A stretch of DNA of 48,174 bases. It comes from Azohydromonas lata NBRC 102462. GTDB lineage: Bacteria > Pseudomonadota > Gammaproteobacteria > Burkholderiales > Burkholderiaceae_C. The notes below the pieces were generated by a model that ran no database searches, had not been told where the DNA came from, and saw only the letters and a list, made by a program, of their open reading frames with translations. The DNA is taken from the NCBI RefSeq assembly GCF_001571085.1, contig NZ_BCTC01000046.1, positions 1 through 48,174 of the forward strand, given 5' to 3'. How positions within the stretch are numbered: position 1 is the stretch's first letter; each line of letters starts with the position of its first letter. Below, piece after piece: positions 1 through 7,489 of the stretch. The position numbers were made by a program, and so were the translations under genes.

Positions 1-23
1 GAAAACGATCCGTTTGGATATCG

Positions 24-99
24 ATGTACTGCCGCATAGGCAGCTGAGAAAATGACGGCTGCGATCTTGCCGTTCACTGCCGAACAGGCAGCAAAAAGC
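24..99 (+). CRISPR. Pair of type I-F-like CRISPR repeats, short or degenerate mini-array end
   Basis: Two 28-nt units, 24-51 and 72-99, each carry a CTGCC-N5-GGCAG hairpin (29-43 and 77-91). This is the stem-loop cut by Cas6f/Csy4 in type I-F repeats. The first unit also keeps the 3' tail GCTGAGAAA; the second keeps the 5' GTTCACTGCCG. The interval between them is 20 nt (52-71), shorter than the usual 32-nt I-F spacer. Bases 1-4 (GAAA) would fit the tail of a further unit with a 19-nt interval, so an array may continue off the left edge. A terminator follows at once. No cas gene is in the window. Alternatives are a solitary-repeat or anti-CRISPR-RNA type element, or chance hairpins at a phage terminator. 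Confidence 0.45.
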
Positions 100-118
100 C
101 CGCTTCGGCGGGCTTTTT
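93..118. terminator. Strong bidirectional intrinsic terminator
   Basis: Perfect 11-bp arms AAAAAGCCCGC/GCGGGCTTTTT with a TTCG tetraloop. The A and T tracts let it end transcripts from both sides: the leftward early operon (last gene stops at 135) and any rightward transcript through the CRISPR-like repeats. Confidence 0.9.
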
Positions 119-134
119 CATGGGCGCAGCCAGC

Positions 135-773
135 TCACGCCGACTGCACATCCCGCTCTTCTGTCGCCACGAGCTGTGTGCGCTCGAACAACTCCGTCAG
201 CCGCTCATCCGCCCGCCGCTCCAGCCCCTGCGCCATGGACCTGATCACCTGCGCCGCCCGCTGCAGCTTGTGCCGCGGCACGCCCCATTGCCTGGTGATG
301 TCGGCCTGCGTGATCTTGTCCTGCTCGCGCAAGTTGCCGGGCTGGTACAGGCTGTAGGCCACCGCGCGCAGCGACTGCGCATGGTCCATGCCCGTCAGCG
401 GCTGCAGGTAGTCGCAGATCCTGGCGATGCCCACGGATTTGCGGCCGTACACGTCCAGGCGGTCATCGTGCACCTTGGCGCCGTTGTGCCCGAAGCGGGC
501 CCAGATCGCATCGCGCTCAGGCCCAGGCAGATGGTCCTGCACCGTAGCCCGCACGAGCGCGCACTGCCCGCGCACCTCCAGCGGCGACAGGCCGCTGAAG
601 TTGATCGTGCTCGGAGCCCGCTGGTCATCCCAGACGCCGCAGCGCTTGCGCAGGCCGTCGATGAGGATCTGCGTGCTGGTCTGCTGGGTGACGGGCAGCA
701 CTTCCATGAGGAAGGCAACGAATAGAGCTTGCCCGACCGAGGCGAACACGCCGTTAAATGGTGCAGCCGACAT
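135..773 (-). CDS. Phage protein in the Q-antiterminator position, HTH-like C-terminus
   Basis: 212 aa, last gene of the leftward early operon. I do not recognise the family with certainty. A helix-turn-helix-like stretch lies at about residues 154-178 (ITQADITRQWGVPRHKLQRA). The central region (about 65-100) has a layout seen in lambdoid late regulators (VRGQCALVRATVQDH). Its place after NinX- and RusA-type genes and directly before a terminator is where phage late-gene activators such as Q usually lie, so a late regulator is the best inference. The ATG at 773 overlaps the upstream HNH gene by 20 bases. Confidence 0.7.
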   Translation of the reverse strand: MSAAPFNGVFASVGQALFVAFLMEVLPVTQQTSTQILIDGLRKRCGVWDDQRAPSTINFSGLSPLEVRGQCALVRATVQDHLPGPERDAIWARFGHNGAKVHDDRLDVYGRKSVGIARICDYLQPLTGMDHAQSLRAVAYSLYQPGNLREQDKITQADITRQWGVPRHKLQRAAQVIRSMAQGLERRADERLTELFERTQLVATEERDVQSA

Positions 774-1314
774 GCAGCCTCCGTTTTGCTTTCACGTAGG
801 CCTCATGAGCCTCATCCTCGGTTGCAAAGCAGCCAAGGTGCTTGGCCTTGCCGGCCACCACGATCTGCGCGCGCCATCTGCCGCCGGTTGATTCGTAAGC
901 ACCAAGCAAACCCTTTCCGGATCTGTTGTCGATGCGGCCGCGGCGCTGGTTTTCGTGGTTCACGCGCCCTTCAACGTCGCGCAGGTTTTCGAACCGATCG
1001 TTTGTGCAGTCGCCGTCGATGTGGTCAATCTCATGCTTTGGCCATGCGCCAGTGACATGGAGCCATATCACTCGGTACGCAAGGTATTGAATGCCATCAA
1101 TGGAGACTACGCGGCGCCCAAGCGCATTGCGATTGCCAGCGATGGCGCCGATCGCTTTTGAGCGATTGCCGCCCCTAACTCGGCATCGCAGCACCCCCAA
1201 GTTCGCGTCATAGTCAAACAGCTCCCGCACTCGCTCGGCCGATGGCAACTCGCTTGGCTGCGCCTTCCTCTTGGGTGTCGATTTGCGTCGCGATTCCTGG
1301 GATGCGCACTGCAC
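754..1314 (-). CDS. HNH endonuclease with C-terminal AP2 DNA-binding domain
   Basis: About 186 aa. The HNH core (HEIDHIDGDCTNDRFENLRDV) is followed by an AP2-like domain with the usual GVYESTGGRWRAQI-type strand pattern and a WRA core near the C-terminus. This pair is typical of free-standing phage homing-type nucleases. GTG at 1314 is preferred because AGGAG lies 8 bases upstream; an in-frame start further upstream (1398) would overlap the previous gene heavily. It probably spreads as a selfish endonuclease rather than serving replication. Confidence 0.85.
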   Translation of the reverse strand: MQCASQESRRKSTPKRKAQPSELPSAERVRELFDYDANLGVLRCRVRGGNRSKAIGAIAGNRNALGRRVVSIDGIQYLAYRVIWLHVTGAWPKHEIDHIDGDCTNDRFENLRDVEGRVNHENQRRGRIDNRSGKGLLGAYESTGGRWRAQIVVAGKAKHLGCFATEDEAHEAYVKAKRRLHVGCTI

Positions 1315-1339
1315 GATTACTGCTCCTGTGGTTGCGCGG

Positions 1340-1555
1340 TCACAAATCCAACGTGACCCGAACCGATTCGAGCACACGGTATGGATGTGCGTCACCAAGT
1401 GGCCAAAGCTGGTGCATGCGCACGTCCACCTGCGACGGCGTCAAACCAGTGTCGGCGCGGAATTTCGTGAGCAGCGGCGCGATGGCGGCAGCGAGCTGCG
1501 CCTCAAGTTCGGCGCGGCGCTCGCGCAGTTGCTGAACGGCGAGGGCTTGGTTCAC
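1340..1555 (-). CDS. Small phage protein, coiled-coil N-terminus
   Basis: 71 aa. Residues 1-30 form a likely amphipathic helix (LRERRAELEAQLAAAIAPLL). No family recognised. Start overlaps the stop of the NinX-like gene by 4 bases. Confidence 0.6.
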   Translation of the reverse strand: MNQALAVQQLRERRAELEAQLAAAIAPLLTKFRADTGLTPSQVDVRMHQLWPLGDAHPYRVLESVRVTLDL

Positions 1556-1926
1556 AGGTCGACCTCAGCGCCCAGCTTGGCCACAACCAGGGCACGCATG
1601 GCCGCGACAAGAAGCGTTGGAGATGCGTGGCTGTGGTGGACTGCCAGGTGATCACCGTTGATCCACTCACCGATGTTGGCGAACCACTGCCCGTTGATGC
1701 GCTCCAGGGCAATGCCCTCGCGCTCGATGATTGGCCCCGCCAGGCCCCAAGTCACACTCGGGCTGTACGGCTGCATGCCCAACATGCCAAACGTGTGATG
1801 CCACGGCGCGAAGCAGACTTGGCCAGCCTCGCCCATGACTTCGATGCGGAATTCCATGCCCTCCGCCTTGGCGACCGCCGCATCCAGCCGCGCGCCCTCC
1901 AGCTCGTCAACGCGGTACGTCGGCAT
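1552..1926 (-). CDS. ninX: NinX-like phage protein (DUF2591 type)
   Basis: About 124 aa. The N-terminal ELEGARLDAAVAKAEG and the central YSPSVTWGLAGPIIERE match the DUF2591/NinX pattern of phage nin-region proteins. Function unknown; NinX genes sit with recombination genes (NinB, RusA) in lambdoid phages, as here. ATG at 1926 follows GGAGGG; a GTG one codon earlier is possible. Confidence 0.8.
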   Translation of the reverse strand: MPTYRVDELEGARLDAAVAKAEGMEFRIEVMGEAGQVCFAPWHHTFGMLGMQPYSPSVTWGLAGPIIEREGIALERINGQWFANIGEWINGDHLAVHHSHASPTLLVAAMRALVVAKLGAEVDL

Positions 1927-2419
1927 CACGCCCTCCGGATGCCTCGTTGATCTCGCGCACCATCTGCGGTAGCGACAAGAGGAACTGATCGGTGTACCGG
2001 CTGAAGCCCTGCGGAACCCTCGGCCCGCCGACCGGGATCGTCAGCCGCACCTCCGGGCCGCGCTCGCCCACCAGACGCACGATGGTTTGATCCAGCAAGC
2101 CGCCCTGCGCGAAGTTCATGCCGAACAGCGTCGCCCGGTGGGGCCGAAACGGCTTCATCGAGCCGTCCTCCTGGCGCCGGAACTCCGTGGGATCGTGCCA
2201 GCCCAAGCGTGTGCCAACCTCCTGTGCACCAATCCGCTCCAGGGCACGCTGCCACCGAGCCAGCTGAGCTTCCAGCTTGTTTGTGTCGACTCGCACATCC
2301 ACGGTCAACCGCTCCTTGATGCCCGGCGACGCGGGGGCTGGCGCCACAGGCAATAGCCGGCGCAACACGGTGGCATCCAACGCGCGCTGCCACAGCACGC
2401 GCTTCACGGTCGACTTCAT
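1907..2419 (-). CDS. Hypothetical phage protein
   Basis: 170 aa, soluble, not recognised. A helical segment at about 38-66 (VRVDTNKLEAQLARWQRALE) is followed by a strand-rich C-terminal half. Overlaps the gene above it by 4 bases and the one below by 20. Confidence 0.65.
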   Translation of the reverse strand: MKSTVKRVLWQRALDATVLRRLLPVAPAPASPGIKERLTVDVRVDTNKLEAQLARWQRALERIGAQEVGTRLGWHDPTEFRRQEDGSMKPFRPHRATLFGMNFAQGGLLDQTIVRLVGERGPEVRLTIPVGGPRVPQGFSRYTDQFLLSLPQMVREINEASGGRDADVPR

Positions 2420-2673
2420 GCAAGGCTCCTTCGCTCGGGGTCGGATCGGTAGACGTGCGCCAGCGGGTCATTCATGCGGGCGTCGCGCCACTCGGTGTGC
2501 GTGCTGATCACGCGCTGCTCCGGCGCGTGCAGCTCTCCAGGCATCGGCGGCACCGGCGGCGACAGGCGCTCGCACAGCACCTCGACCTGCAGCACGACGC
2601 GGCCCAGCCAGGTGCGGCGCGGCCGCACGCGGCCGGTGAGGGTCTGGTGGCAGATAGGCGGCGGGGCGGCCAT
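2416..2673 (-). CDS. Hypothetical phage protein
   Basis: 85 aa, proline- and arginine-rich, no recognised domain. ATG shares one base with the upstream stop (TGATG), so translation is probably coupled. Confidence 0.55.
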   Translation of the reverse strand: MAAPPPICHQTLTGRVRPRRTWLGRVVLQVEVLCERLSPPVPPMPGELHAPEQRVISTHTEWRDARMNDPLAHVYRSDPERRSLA

Positions 2674-3134
2674 CAGCCGTCTCCGGTGACGGCGGCAGCA
2701 CGGTCCATGCGCTCAATCTCGGCCAGCGCCAGCGCCGCGCCAATGACTTTCGCCCTGCGTTCGTCCGTGCCGAGTTTGATGGGCCACGGCGCGATGCTCT
2801 GGTCTATCGATCCGCCACCAAGGTAGCAAGCAGCGGCGATGCCAAGCTCGTTGGCGACGTGATGGTCGTCATGCTCTGGCGTGTAGCCCTCGGCGCTGAT
2901 CTGCCGATGGCGCTCGGCGAGCACGTCGCGGACGGCGGGCGTCTTGTGCTGACCTTTCAGTGCTCCTTCGCGCAGCCCAATGGCCGCCGCGATTGCCAGG
3001 GGCGCATTGCCGTGCTCGGGCCAGGTCTCGGGGTCCGCTCCGATGATCTGCGCCACCGAGCGGCGCAGTTCGTCAAGGGCCACGTCCGCGGAGGCATACG
3101 GCCCGCGCCAATTTCCGGTCTCGCTCATGCTCAT
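2673..3134 (-). CDS. Phage protein of an N-terminally acidic, C-terminally HDH-containing type
   Basis: 153 aa. The second half has the pattern VLAERHRQISAEGYTPEHDD then NELGIAAACYL, seen in many small phage/prophage proteins of unknown role in proteobacteria (VLAERxRQxxxEGwtxexDD). The first half is a short helix-rich region (DVALDELRRSVAQIIG). ATG at 3134 overlaps the stop of the small four-cysteine gene. Confidence 0.8.
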   Translation of the reverse strand: MSMSETGNWRGPYASADVALDELRRSVAQIIGADPETWPEHGNAPLAIAAAIGLREGALKGQHKTPAVRDVLAERHRQISAEGYTPEHDDHHVANELGIAAACYLGGGSIDQSIAPWPIKLGTDERRAKVIGAALALAEIERMDRAAAVTGDG

Positions 3135-3292
3135 GCCTTCTGACTCCCAGCCAACGGCTGCAGTGGATAAAGCCGCACCGGCGCGGCCGGCACGAAGTTG
3201 GACGCACCCAGGCACGCGGTCAAGCTGCCGCAGCCGTTGGTGCTGTAGCGGCGGCAGAGGCGGCAGTCGGGGAGGCTCTGCGGCGTGTCCAT
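3131..3292 (-). CDS. Small four-cysteine phage protein, possible zinc knuckle
   Basis: 53 aa. It fills exactly the gap between its neighbours: start ATG at 3292 shares a base with the upstream stop and its stop overlaps the next ATG by 4 bases. Cysteines at 10, 13, 21 and 27 (PDCRLCRRY, then GCG and ACL) suggest metal binding. Similar short DCxxCR proteins occur in phage operons; function unknown. Confidence 0.65.
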   Translation of the reverse strand: MDTPQSLPDCRLCRRYSTNGCGSLTACLGASNFVPAAPVRLYPLQPLAGSQKA

Positions 3293-3516
3293 CAGTCCAC
3301 CCCAATCGCGCTACCGCCTGGCGCCTCGATGGTCCGCATGACCTCGCGCTGCAGCTCGCCGATGGCCCACATGCAGGCGAGCACGGCGATGTCGCGGCAA
3401 CTGCAGTTCTCGCCCTCGAAGCCCTCGGCGACGATCTGAACACCGCCTTCAGCCTTCGGGTGGATGGTCACGGTACCGAGCTTGGCCAGGCGAGATGCGT
3501 GGGCGTCGAGGCTCAT
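3292..3516 (-). CDS. Hypothetical phage protein
   Basis: 74 aa, acidic, with two cysteines (NCSCRDIAVLACMWAIGEL). No family recognised. ATG at 3516 overlaps the upstream stop by 4 bases. Confidence 0.65.
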   Translation of the reverse strand: MSLDAHASRLAKLGTVTIHPKAEGGVQIVAEGFEGENCSCRDIAVLACMWAIGELQREVMRTIEAPGGSAIGVD

Positions 3517-3752
3517 GCTTCACCGCCTTCGCTGTCCGCGGGCATGGCCTCGCACAACACCTCCCGCGCCGGCACCCGCGAGAACGTCCAGCACTGCAGC
3601 CGCGCGAACTGGCGCGCGATGAGCGCCGTCTCGTCGCCGTTGATCCAGGCCTGCAGCTTGTGCGCCGGCACGTCGATCTCTTCGGCGATGCGGGCGATGG
3701 ACATGCCGTCCACGGTCAGCGCGTAGAGCTTGAGCATTTGGGCGAGGCGCAT
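3513..3752 (-). CDS. Small helix-turn-helix-like phage protein
   Basis: 79 aa. Residues 10-40 read as a resolvase/sigma-like HTH: LTVDGMSIARIAEEIDVPAH followed by KLQAWINGDE. Likely a small DNA-binding regulator; target unknown. Confidence 0.65.
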   Translation of the reverse strand: MRLAQMLKLYALTVDGMSIARIAEEIDVPAHKLQAWINGDETALIARQFARLQCWTFSRVPAREVLCEAMPADSEGGEA

Positions 3753-4021
3753 CAGATCACCCCCAGCATCTGCAACGCCTTGCGCGTGCCGTCGGCCAGC
3801 TCAATGCGGACGTCGCCGTGGAGCGTTTCGCGGACGACTTCGCCCTTCTCGCGGTCCACCGCCATGTGGCCGCGCTCGTCGCGCTTTGCGATCACGATGT
3901 GGCGCCCTTCTTCATCGGCCGTAAACACGCCAGTGCGCTCGATGCCATCGAGGAAGACCGTGACGCCGCCGCACAGGCCTTGCATGTAGGCGGGGTCCTT
4001 GGAGTCGGTGCTCAGGCGCAT
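3752..4021 (-). CDS. Hypothetical phage protein
   Basis: 89 aa, strand-rich (GGVTVFLDGIERTGVFTADE). Not recognised. Coupled by TGATG to the upstream gene. Confidence 0.6.
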   Translation of the reverse strand: MRLSTDSKDPAYMQGLCGGVTVFLDGIERTGVFTADEEGRHIVIAKRDERGHMAVDREKGEVVRETLHGDVRIELADGTRKALQMLGVI

Positions 4022-4464
4022 CAGTCGCTCCCGCCGCTGTCGCTGCCCGAGTCGCTGCTGCTGGAGCCGCTGTCGCCATCGGTCTTCCACGAGGCATCGG
4101 CGCCGCCCCCGGAGAACTCGCCGCCACCACCGGCCCGGAACATCGGTGCCGGTGCCGGTGCCTCGCCGCCCTCCACCTGCGCCGCGGCCGCGCCATAGGC
4201 ACCAGGCGGCACCCACGGGTCGCCCGTGGCGTTGTCCGGGCGGCTGGCCGCGGCGCGCGGGTGCTGCTGCGGCGGCACGGTCCGTGTGCGCGGTCGCGTC
4301 GGGATCTGCGACAGCGGGATGGTCACGGCGTGGCGGTGGACGAACGGCAGCGTGTCGCCGTCCTTCCAGGCCCGCCCGGCCAAGGCCTCGGGCTCGACCG
4401 CGGCGCGACGCGGCCGGCGCAGTTTCAGGGAGATCAAGAGGCGATCAAGCCAAAGCCACTTCAC
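4021..4464 (-). CDS. Hypothetical phage protein with Gly/Ser-rich tail
   Basis: 147 aa. A basic N-terminus is followed by a low-complexity glycine, serine and aspartate C-terminus (about 110-147, ending in SDSGSDSGGSD), probably disordered. No domain recognised. Overlaps its neighbours by 4 and 1 bases. Confidence 0.6.
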   Translation of the reverse strand: MKWLWLDRLLISLKLRRPRRAAVEPEALAGRAWKDGDTLPFVHRHAVTIPLSQIPTRPRTRTVPPQQHPRAAASRPDNATGDPWVPPGAYGAAAAQVEGGEAPAPAPMFRAGGGGEFSGGGADASWKTDGDSGSSSSDSGSDSGGSD

Positions 4465-4721
4465 TGGTCAGCTCCTTGGGGATGCAACGCCGCGGCGTTA
4501 TTTCGTTCCTGCCGCTCTTGCTGCTGGCGCTGGCGTGCGGCTTCGGCCAGGCGCTTGTTCTCGGCCGCGAACTCGGCGCGGCGGCGGGCCCGCTCTTCGT
4601 CGTGCGGTGTCGTGGCGGGCTGCACGCCCAGCAGCTCGTTGAGCCGCTCCGGGCGCGGGATCTCGCGGAAGCTGATGCGCTGGGTGTGCGTGCGGCTGCC
4701 AGGGCGGTGGGCGTGTTTCAC
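4461..4721 (-). CDS. Hypothetical phage coiled-coil protein
   Basis: 86 aa with GTG start inside GTGA overlapping the stop of the RusA-like gene. Residues about 40-78 form a charged coiled coil (EERARRRAEFAAENKRLAEA). No family recognised. Confidence 0.6.
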   Translation of the reverse strand: MKHAHRPGSRTHTQRISFREIPRPERLNELLGVQPATTPHDEERARRRAEFAAENKRLAEAARQRQQQERQERNNAAALHPQGADQ

Positions 4722-5185
4722 GGGGCCATCTCCTCGATCCGGATCTCGACGCGCGGACGGCACTTGTCGATGCCGTGGTAGATGTGCTTCTCCTTGATCT
4801 GGCGGTCGTTGCGGTAGACACCGTCTTGCACCAGCTTGCGGACCCGCTTCTTGCCGGTTGGATCCTTCGGATCAGGCGCCTTGATGTAGCGGTCCTGCAG
4901 CACGTCCATAACCACCGACTCGTCAAGGTCGGAGCGCTCGCTGAGGTAGTAGATCCGCGCCGTGAAGCGGATGGGGCCGGCCAGCCTCTTGCGCGCCATG
5001 GCCGGGATTTGACGGAGCGCATCAGCCTCGAAGGCGCGCGCCTGCTCGCTCTTGATGCTGGCCTTGCGCTTGCCGCCCTTGCCGTTGGGCAAGTCCACGA
5101 TCTTGCGGCTGTTGGCCTTCGACGCGGGCTGGCCGTAGATGGTGAAGCAGAGCACCTCACGCTGGAGCAGGGACTGCTGAGTCAT
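4718..5185 (-). CDS. rusA: RusA-like Holliday junction resolvase
   Basis: 155 aa. The N-terminal GQPASKANSRKIVD loop and the conserved acidic region (LSERSDLDESVVMDVLQD, then DGVYRNDRQI) match the RusA fold. In RusA the aspartates around D70-D91 bind metal; here D in SDLDE, MDVLQD and NDRQI are the candidates. The fold resolves branched recombination and replication intermediates before packaging. The family is usually about 120-140 aa, so the length fits. Starts with ATG overlapping the next upstream gene by 4 bases. Confidence 0.88.
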   Translation of the reverse strand: MTQQSLLQREVLCFTIYGQPASKANSRKIVDLPNGKGGKRKASIKSEQARAFEADALRQIPAMARKRLAGPIRFTARIYYLSERSDLDESVVMDVLQDRYIKAPDPKDPTGKKRVRKLVQDGVYRNDRQIKEKHIYHGIDKCRPRVEIRIEEMAP

Positions 5186-5517
5186 AGATCAACTCCCAGC
5201 AGCTTGGCCAAGCGCATCTCACGCGGTCGCAGCCGGGCGATGCGCAGCATCTCGTCTTCGCCGTCGGTGTCGCGCAGCGGGCGCAGCACATGGTCGGCCG
5301 CACCGAAGATCGTCACCTTCGCGCCTTGGACACGCACGATCAAAGGCTCGTCGAAGTGCCACACGAAATCGGCAGTGCAGTTTTCGTCGCCACAAGGCGG
5401 ACGCAACCTCACCACGCGCCTCGGGATGCCCACGACCTTGAGCATGGCCTCGCGGATGTAGCCGGTAGCGTCGCCGCAGCCGACGATCACAGCGATGTCG
5501 CCTTGCTTGCAGTTCAC
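5182..5517 (-). CDS. Hypothetical phage protein with SH3-like N-terminus
   Basis: 111 aa, GTG start within a GTGA overlap. The N-terminal CKQGDIAVIVGCGDATG resembles small beta-barrel phage proteins that begin with a G-D-x-A-x-V pattern. C-terminal part is helical. Function unknown. Confidence 0.65.
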   Translation of the reverse strand: MNCKQGDIAVIVGCGDATGYIREAMLKVVGIPRRVVRLRPPCGDENCTADFVWHFDEPLIVRVQGAKVTIFGAADHVLRPLRDTDGEDEMLRIARLRPREMRLAKLLGVDL

Positions 5518-5660
5518 CGCACCACCCCCACGCGAAGCTCCAGCCACTCCACATCCGCGCGCTGCAGCGTGTTGCGGTGCCAGCCCAGGGCCCAGCAGGT
5601 CAGCGACACGGCCAGGCGCTCCAGGGTCTCGAAGATGAGGTCGAAGAAGGGCCAGCACAT
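5514..5660 (-). CDS. Very small phage protein, hydrophobic N-terminus
   Basis: 48 aa (CWPFFDLIFETLERLAVSLT...), sharing one base with the upstream stop and 4 with the next start. The hydrophobic, Trp-rich first 28 residues could associate with the membrane. Real mainly on positional grounds. Confidence 0.5.
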   Translation of the reverse strand: MCWPFFDLIFETLERLAVSLTCWALGWHRNTLQRADVEWLELRVGVVR

Positions 5661-6022
5661 CAGCAGCTCTCCACGGTCGATTGCGGGGTTACGGCGCCAG
5701 CGTTGCGCTGGCTCCGGTACTCGCGCACCCACTGCTCGGCGTCGCTGGGCGAGCCCAAGGCGCCGGTGATGCGGCGGCGGAAGTTCATCGCTGCAGCCTG
5801 GCGCATCGTGATCTCCAACGCACCAGCGGCCACCGCCAGCGCGCGCTTGCTCAGCGCAATGTCGTAGTGCGAGCCGCTGGTCTTCGCCGGGCTTTGCCAC
5901 CACCGGCGTGCCACGCCGATCCTGGCGGCCATGGCGTGCAACTCGTCGTCGCTGTCGGCCAGCATGTGGCACATGACCATCCGGCCAAACGGCGCCCGCA
6001 TGTCGTCCACGTAGACCGCCAT
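5660..6022 (-). CDS. DUF4031 domain phage protein
   Basis: 120 aa. The start VYVDDMRAPFGRMVMCHMLAD, the central LHAMAARIGV..RRWWQSP, and the SHYDIALSKRALAVAAGA segment are the signature of DUF4031, a small domain of unknown function common in phages and plasmids. Confidence 0.85.
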   Translation of the reverse strand: MAVYVDDMRAPFGRMVMCHMLADSDDELHAMAARIGVARRWWQSPAKTSGSHYDIALSKRALAVAAGALEITMRQAAAMNFRRRITGALGSPSDAEQWVREYRSQRNAGAVTPQSTVESC

Positions 6023-6627
6023 CACGAGGCTCCGTTGACGACCCTGAACGACAAGGCCCACACCCAGGGATTCGCGTCCCAGCTCCCGGCTCCGTTGATC
6101 CGCTCCCAGATGGCGCGATAGCCGGCCACGTAGTCCTCAGGACAGACCTGCGAGCACGCCGGGTCAGGCGGCAGCGGCTGGGCGCCTTCGGCGATGCAGT
6201 CGGCGATGCTGATCAACCCCAGCTGTTCCAGCCGAACCTCCGTCAGCTCCAGCGTGATGCGCGAAAGCCGGCGCGGCATGAACATGGGCGGGCGCCGCTT
6301 GCCGTCTGCTTCGCCCAGTCCGGCACGCACGCCACCATCAGCCTCATAGCGAACGGCGTAGGCCGGCGGCAGCTCCGATGGCGGCAGGCGGTCATGGGAG
6401 CTATCGCCGCGGAAGGCCTCGCGCACCCACAGGCGGTCTCCAGGAGCGCCATACGGGCAACAGCGCTCGATGACATGCTTCGGCTCGCGTGCCAGCTCGC
6501 TTGCGGCCATCTCGCAGCCGAAGTCTGGATGTTTGCGCGGCTTGTAGGTCCGCCTCGTTTGCGTTTTCACCCCTGCCAACAGCGCTTGCACCATCGGCGC
6601 GCTAAAGCTGATCGGCCTCTCGCGCAT
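6022..6627 (-). CDS. ASCH-like phage protein
   Basis: 201 aa. The opening FSAPMVQALLAGVKTQTRR is the characteristic ASCH-type first motif (fold related to PUA, proposed RNA or modified-base binding). YGAPGDRLWVRE and the R-L-T-E-V-R-LEQLG segment follow as in the phage family sometimes labelled morphogenetic protein. Length and motif order fit. Its true role in phage is not established. ATG at 6627 overlaps the small membrane protein gene. Confidence 0.82.
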   Translation of the reverse strand: MRERPISFSAPMVQALLAGVKTQTRRTYKPRKHPDFGCEMAASELAREPKHVIERCCPYGAPGDRLWVREAFRGDSSHDRLPPSELPPAYAVRYEADGGVRAGLGEADGKRRPPMFMPRRLSRITLELTEVRLEQLGLISIADCIAEGAQPLPPDPACSQVCPEDYVAGYRAIWERINGAGSWDANPWVWALSFRVVNGAS

Positions 6628-6734
6628 CACAGCCCTCCGATCTCGATCACAGGCACCGTCCACGCCACCCACGTTGCGAACGCAAACAGTGCGATGGCGC
6701 CGACGACGGCGACGGCTTGCATGGGGCGGGTCAC
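6627..6734 (-). CDS. Tiny phage membrane protein
   Basis: 35 aa with one transmembrane helix (AVAVVGAIALFAFATWVAWT). GTG start at 6734 lies in a GTGA overlap with the upstream stop, and its stop overlaps the ASCH-like ATG. The exact tiling between neighbours supports a real gene. Confidence 0.55.
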   Translation of the reverse strand: MTRPMQAVAVVGAIALFAFATWVAWTVPVIEIGGL

Positions 6735-6964
6735 GGGTTCTCCTTCACGTCCAGGTGCGCCTTGATGGCCACGGCGCGAAAGCTTTCGCGCAACCGCGTG
6801 ACGCTGCTGGCGCGGCACAGGCGCAGGGCCGCGTCGGCGAAGCTTTCGAGCTCCGTCATGGCGGCCTCGGCGGGCGAGCCTCCGGGCGCCTCCAGGCAGT
6901 CGCGCACGGTGCGCAGGTTCTTCACGACGATGCGCTCCAGCTCGGCGACGTTGGGGCGGGTCAT
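6731..6964 (-). CDS. Hypothetical phage protein
   Basis: 77 aa, all-helical (VAELERIVVKNLRTVRDCLE). Not recognised. ATGA overlap with the HNH gene upstream. Confidence 0.6.
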   Translation of the reverse strand: MTRPNVAELERIVVKNLRTVRDCLEAPGGSPAEAAMTELESFADAALRLCRASSVTRLRESFRAVAIKAHLDVKENP

Positions 6965-7482
6965 AGGGCGCTCCCGAGGAGCACGGCGGCGGCCATGGCG
7001 AGTGCTCCCTGCTGCTGCGGCGGCCAGCGCTTGCCCTGGCGGATCTGGTGGACGTGCTTGGCGCTGATGCCCCACTGCTTTGCCTCCTCCTTGGCCGGCA
7101 GCTCGCTGGCGCGGATGGCGTCGGCCGCGGCCTGGTTGACCTTCACGAGGCCGGCGCGCTCACGGCCCAGAGCCACGCGCCGCGCGCGCAGCTCGGGCTG
7201 GGCCACGTTCGCGGCAGCGCGGCGACGCACGTCGCAGACGTCCTGCGCCACCAGGTGCTTCGGGTTGCAGCAGAGCAGGTTCTCGCACGTCAAGCCAACC
7301 ACGCGCGGCACCCAGCCGTGCAGTTGCTCGAACAGCCAGCGGCGCACGTACTGCGTGCGGCCGTCGATGGACGCATACGGGTGGCCACGGCGGCTCACGG
7401 CGCCGGTCCAGACGTGGCAGCCGCGACGGACCTCGCAGCGTGCACGGACGTCGCGCGGGGTGCGGATGGCGGTGCGGGTCAT
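6961..7482 (-). CDS. Phage HNH endonuclease
   Basis: 173 aa, second HNH-type gene of this operon. N-terminal GCHVWTGAVSRRGHPYA, then RRWLFEQLHG, then LTCENLLCCNPKHL: the C-x4-C-NPxHL pattern of phage HNH/HNHc proteins that follow a DNA-contacting fold. A C-terminal HTH-like segment (EEAKQWGISAKHVHQIRQG) may give specificity. ATG at 7482; 7 bases separate it from the replication gene. Confidence 0.82.
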   Translation of the reverse strand: MTRTAIRTPRDVRARCEVRRGCHVWTGAVSRRGHPYASIDGRTQYVRRWLFEQLHGWVPRVVGLTCENLLCCNPKHLVAQDVCDVRRRAAANVAQPELRARRVALGRERAGLVKVNQAAADAIRASELPAKEEAKQWGISAKHVHQIRQGKRWPPQQQGALAMAAAVLLGSAL

Positions 7483-7489
7483 GCAGGGC

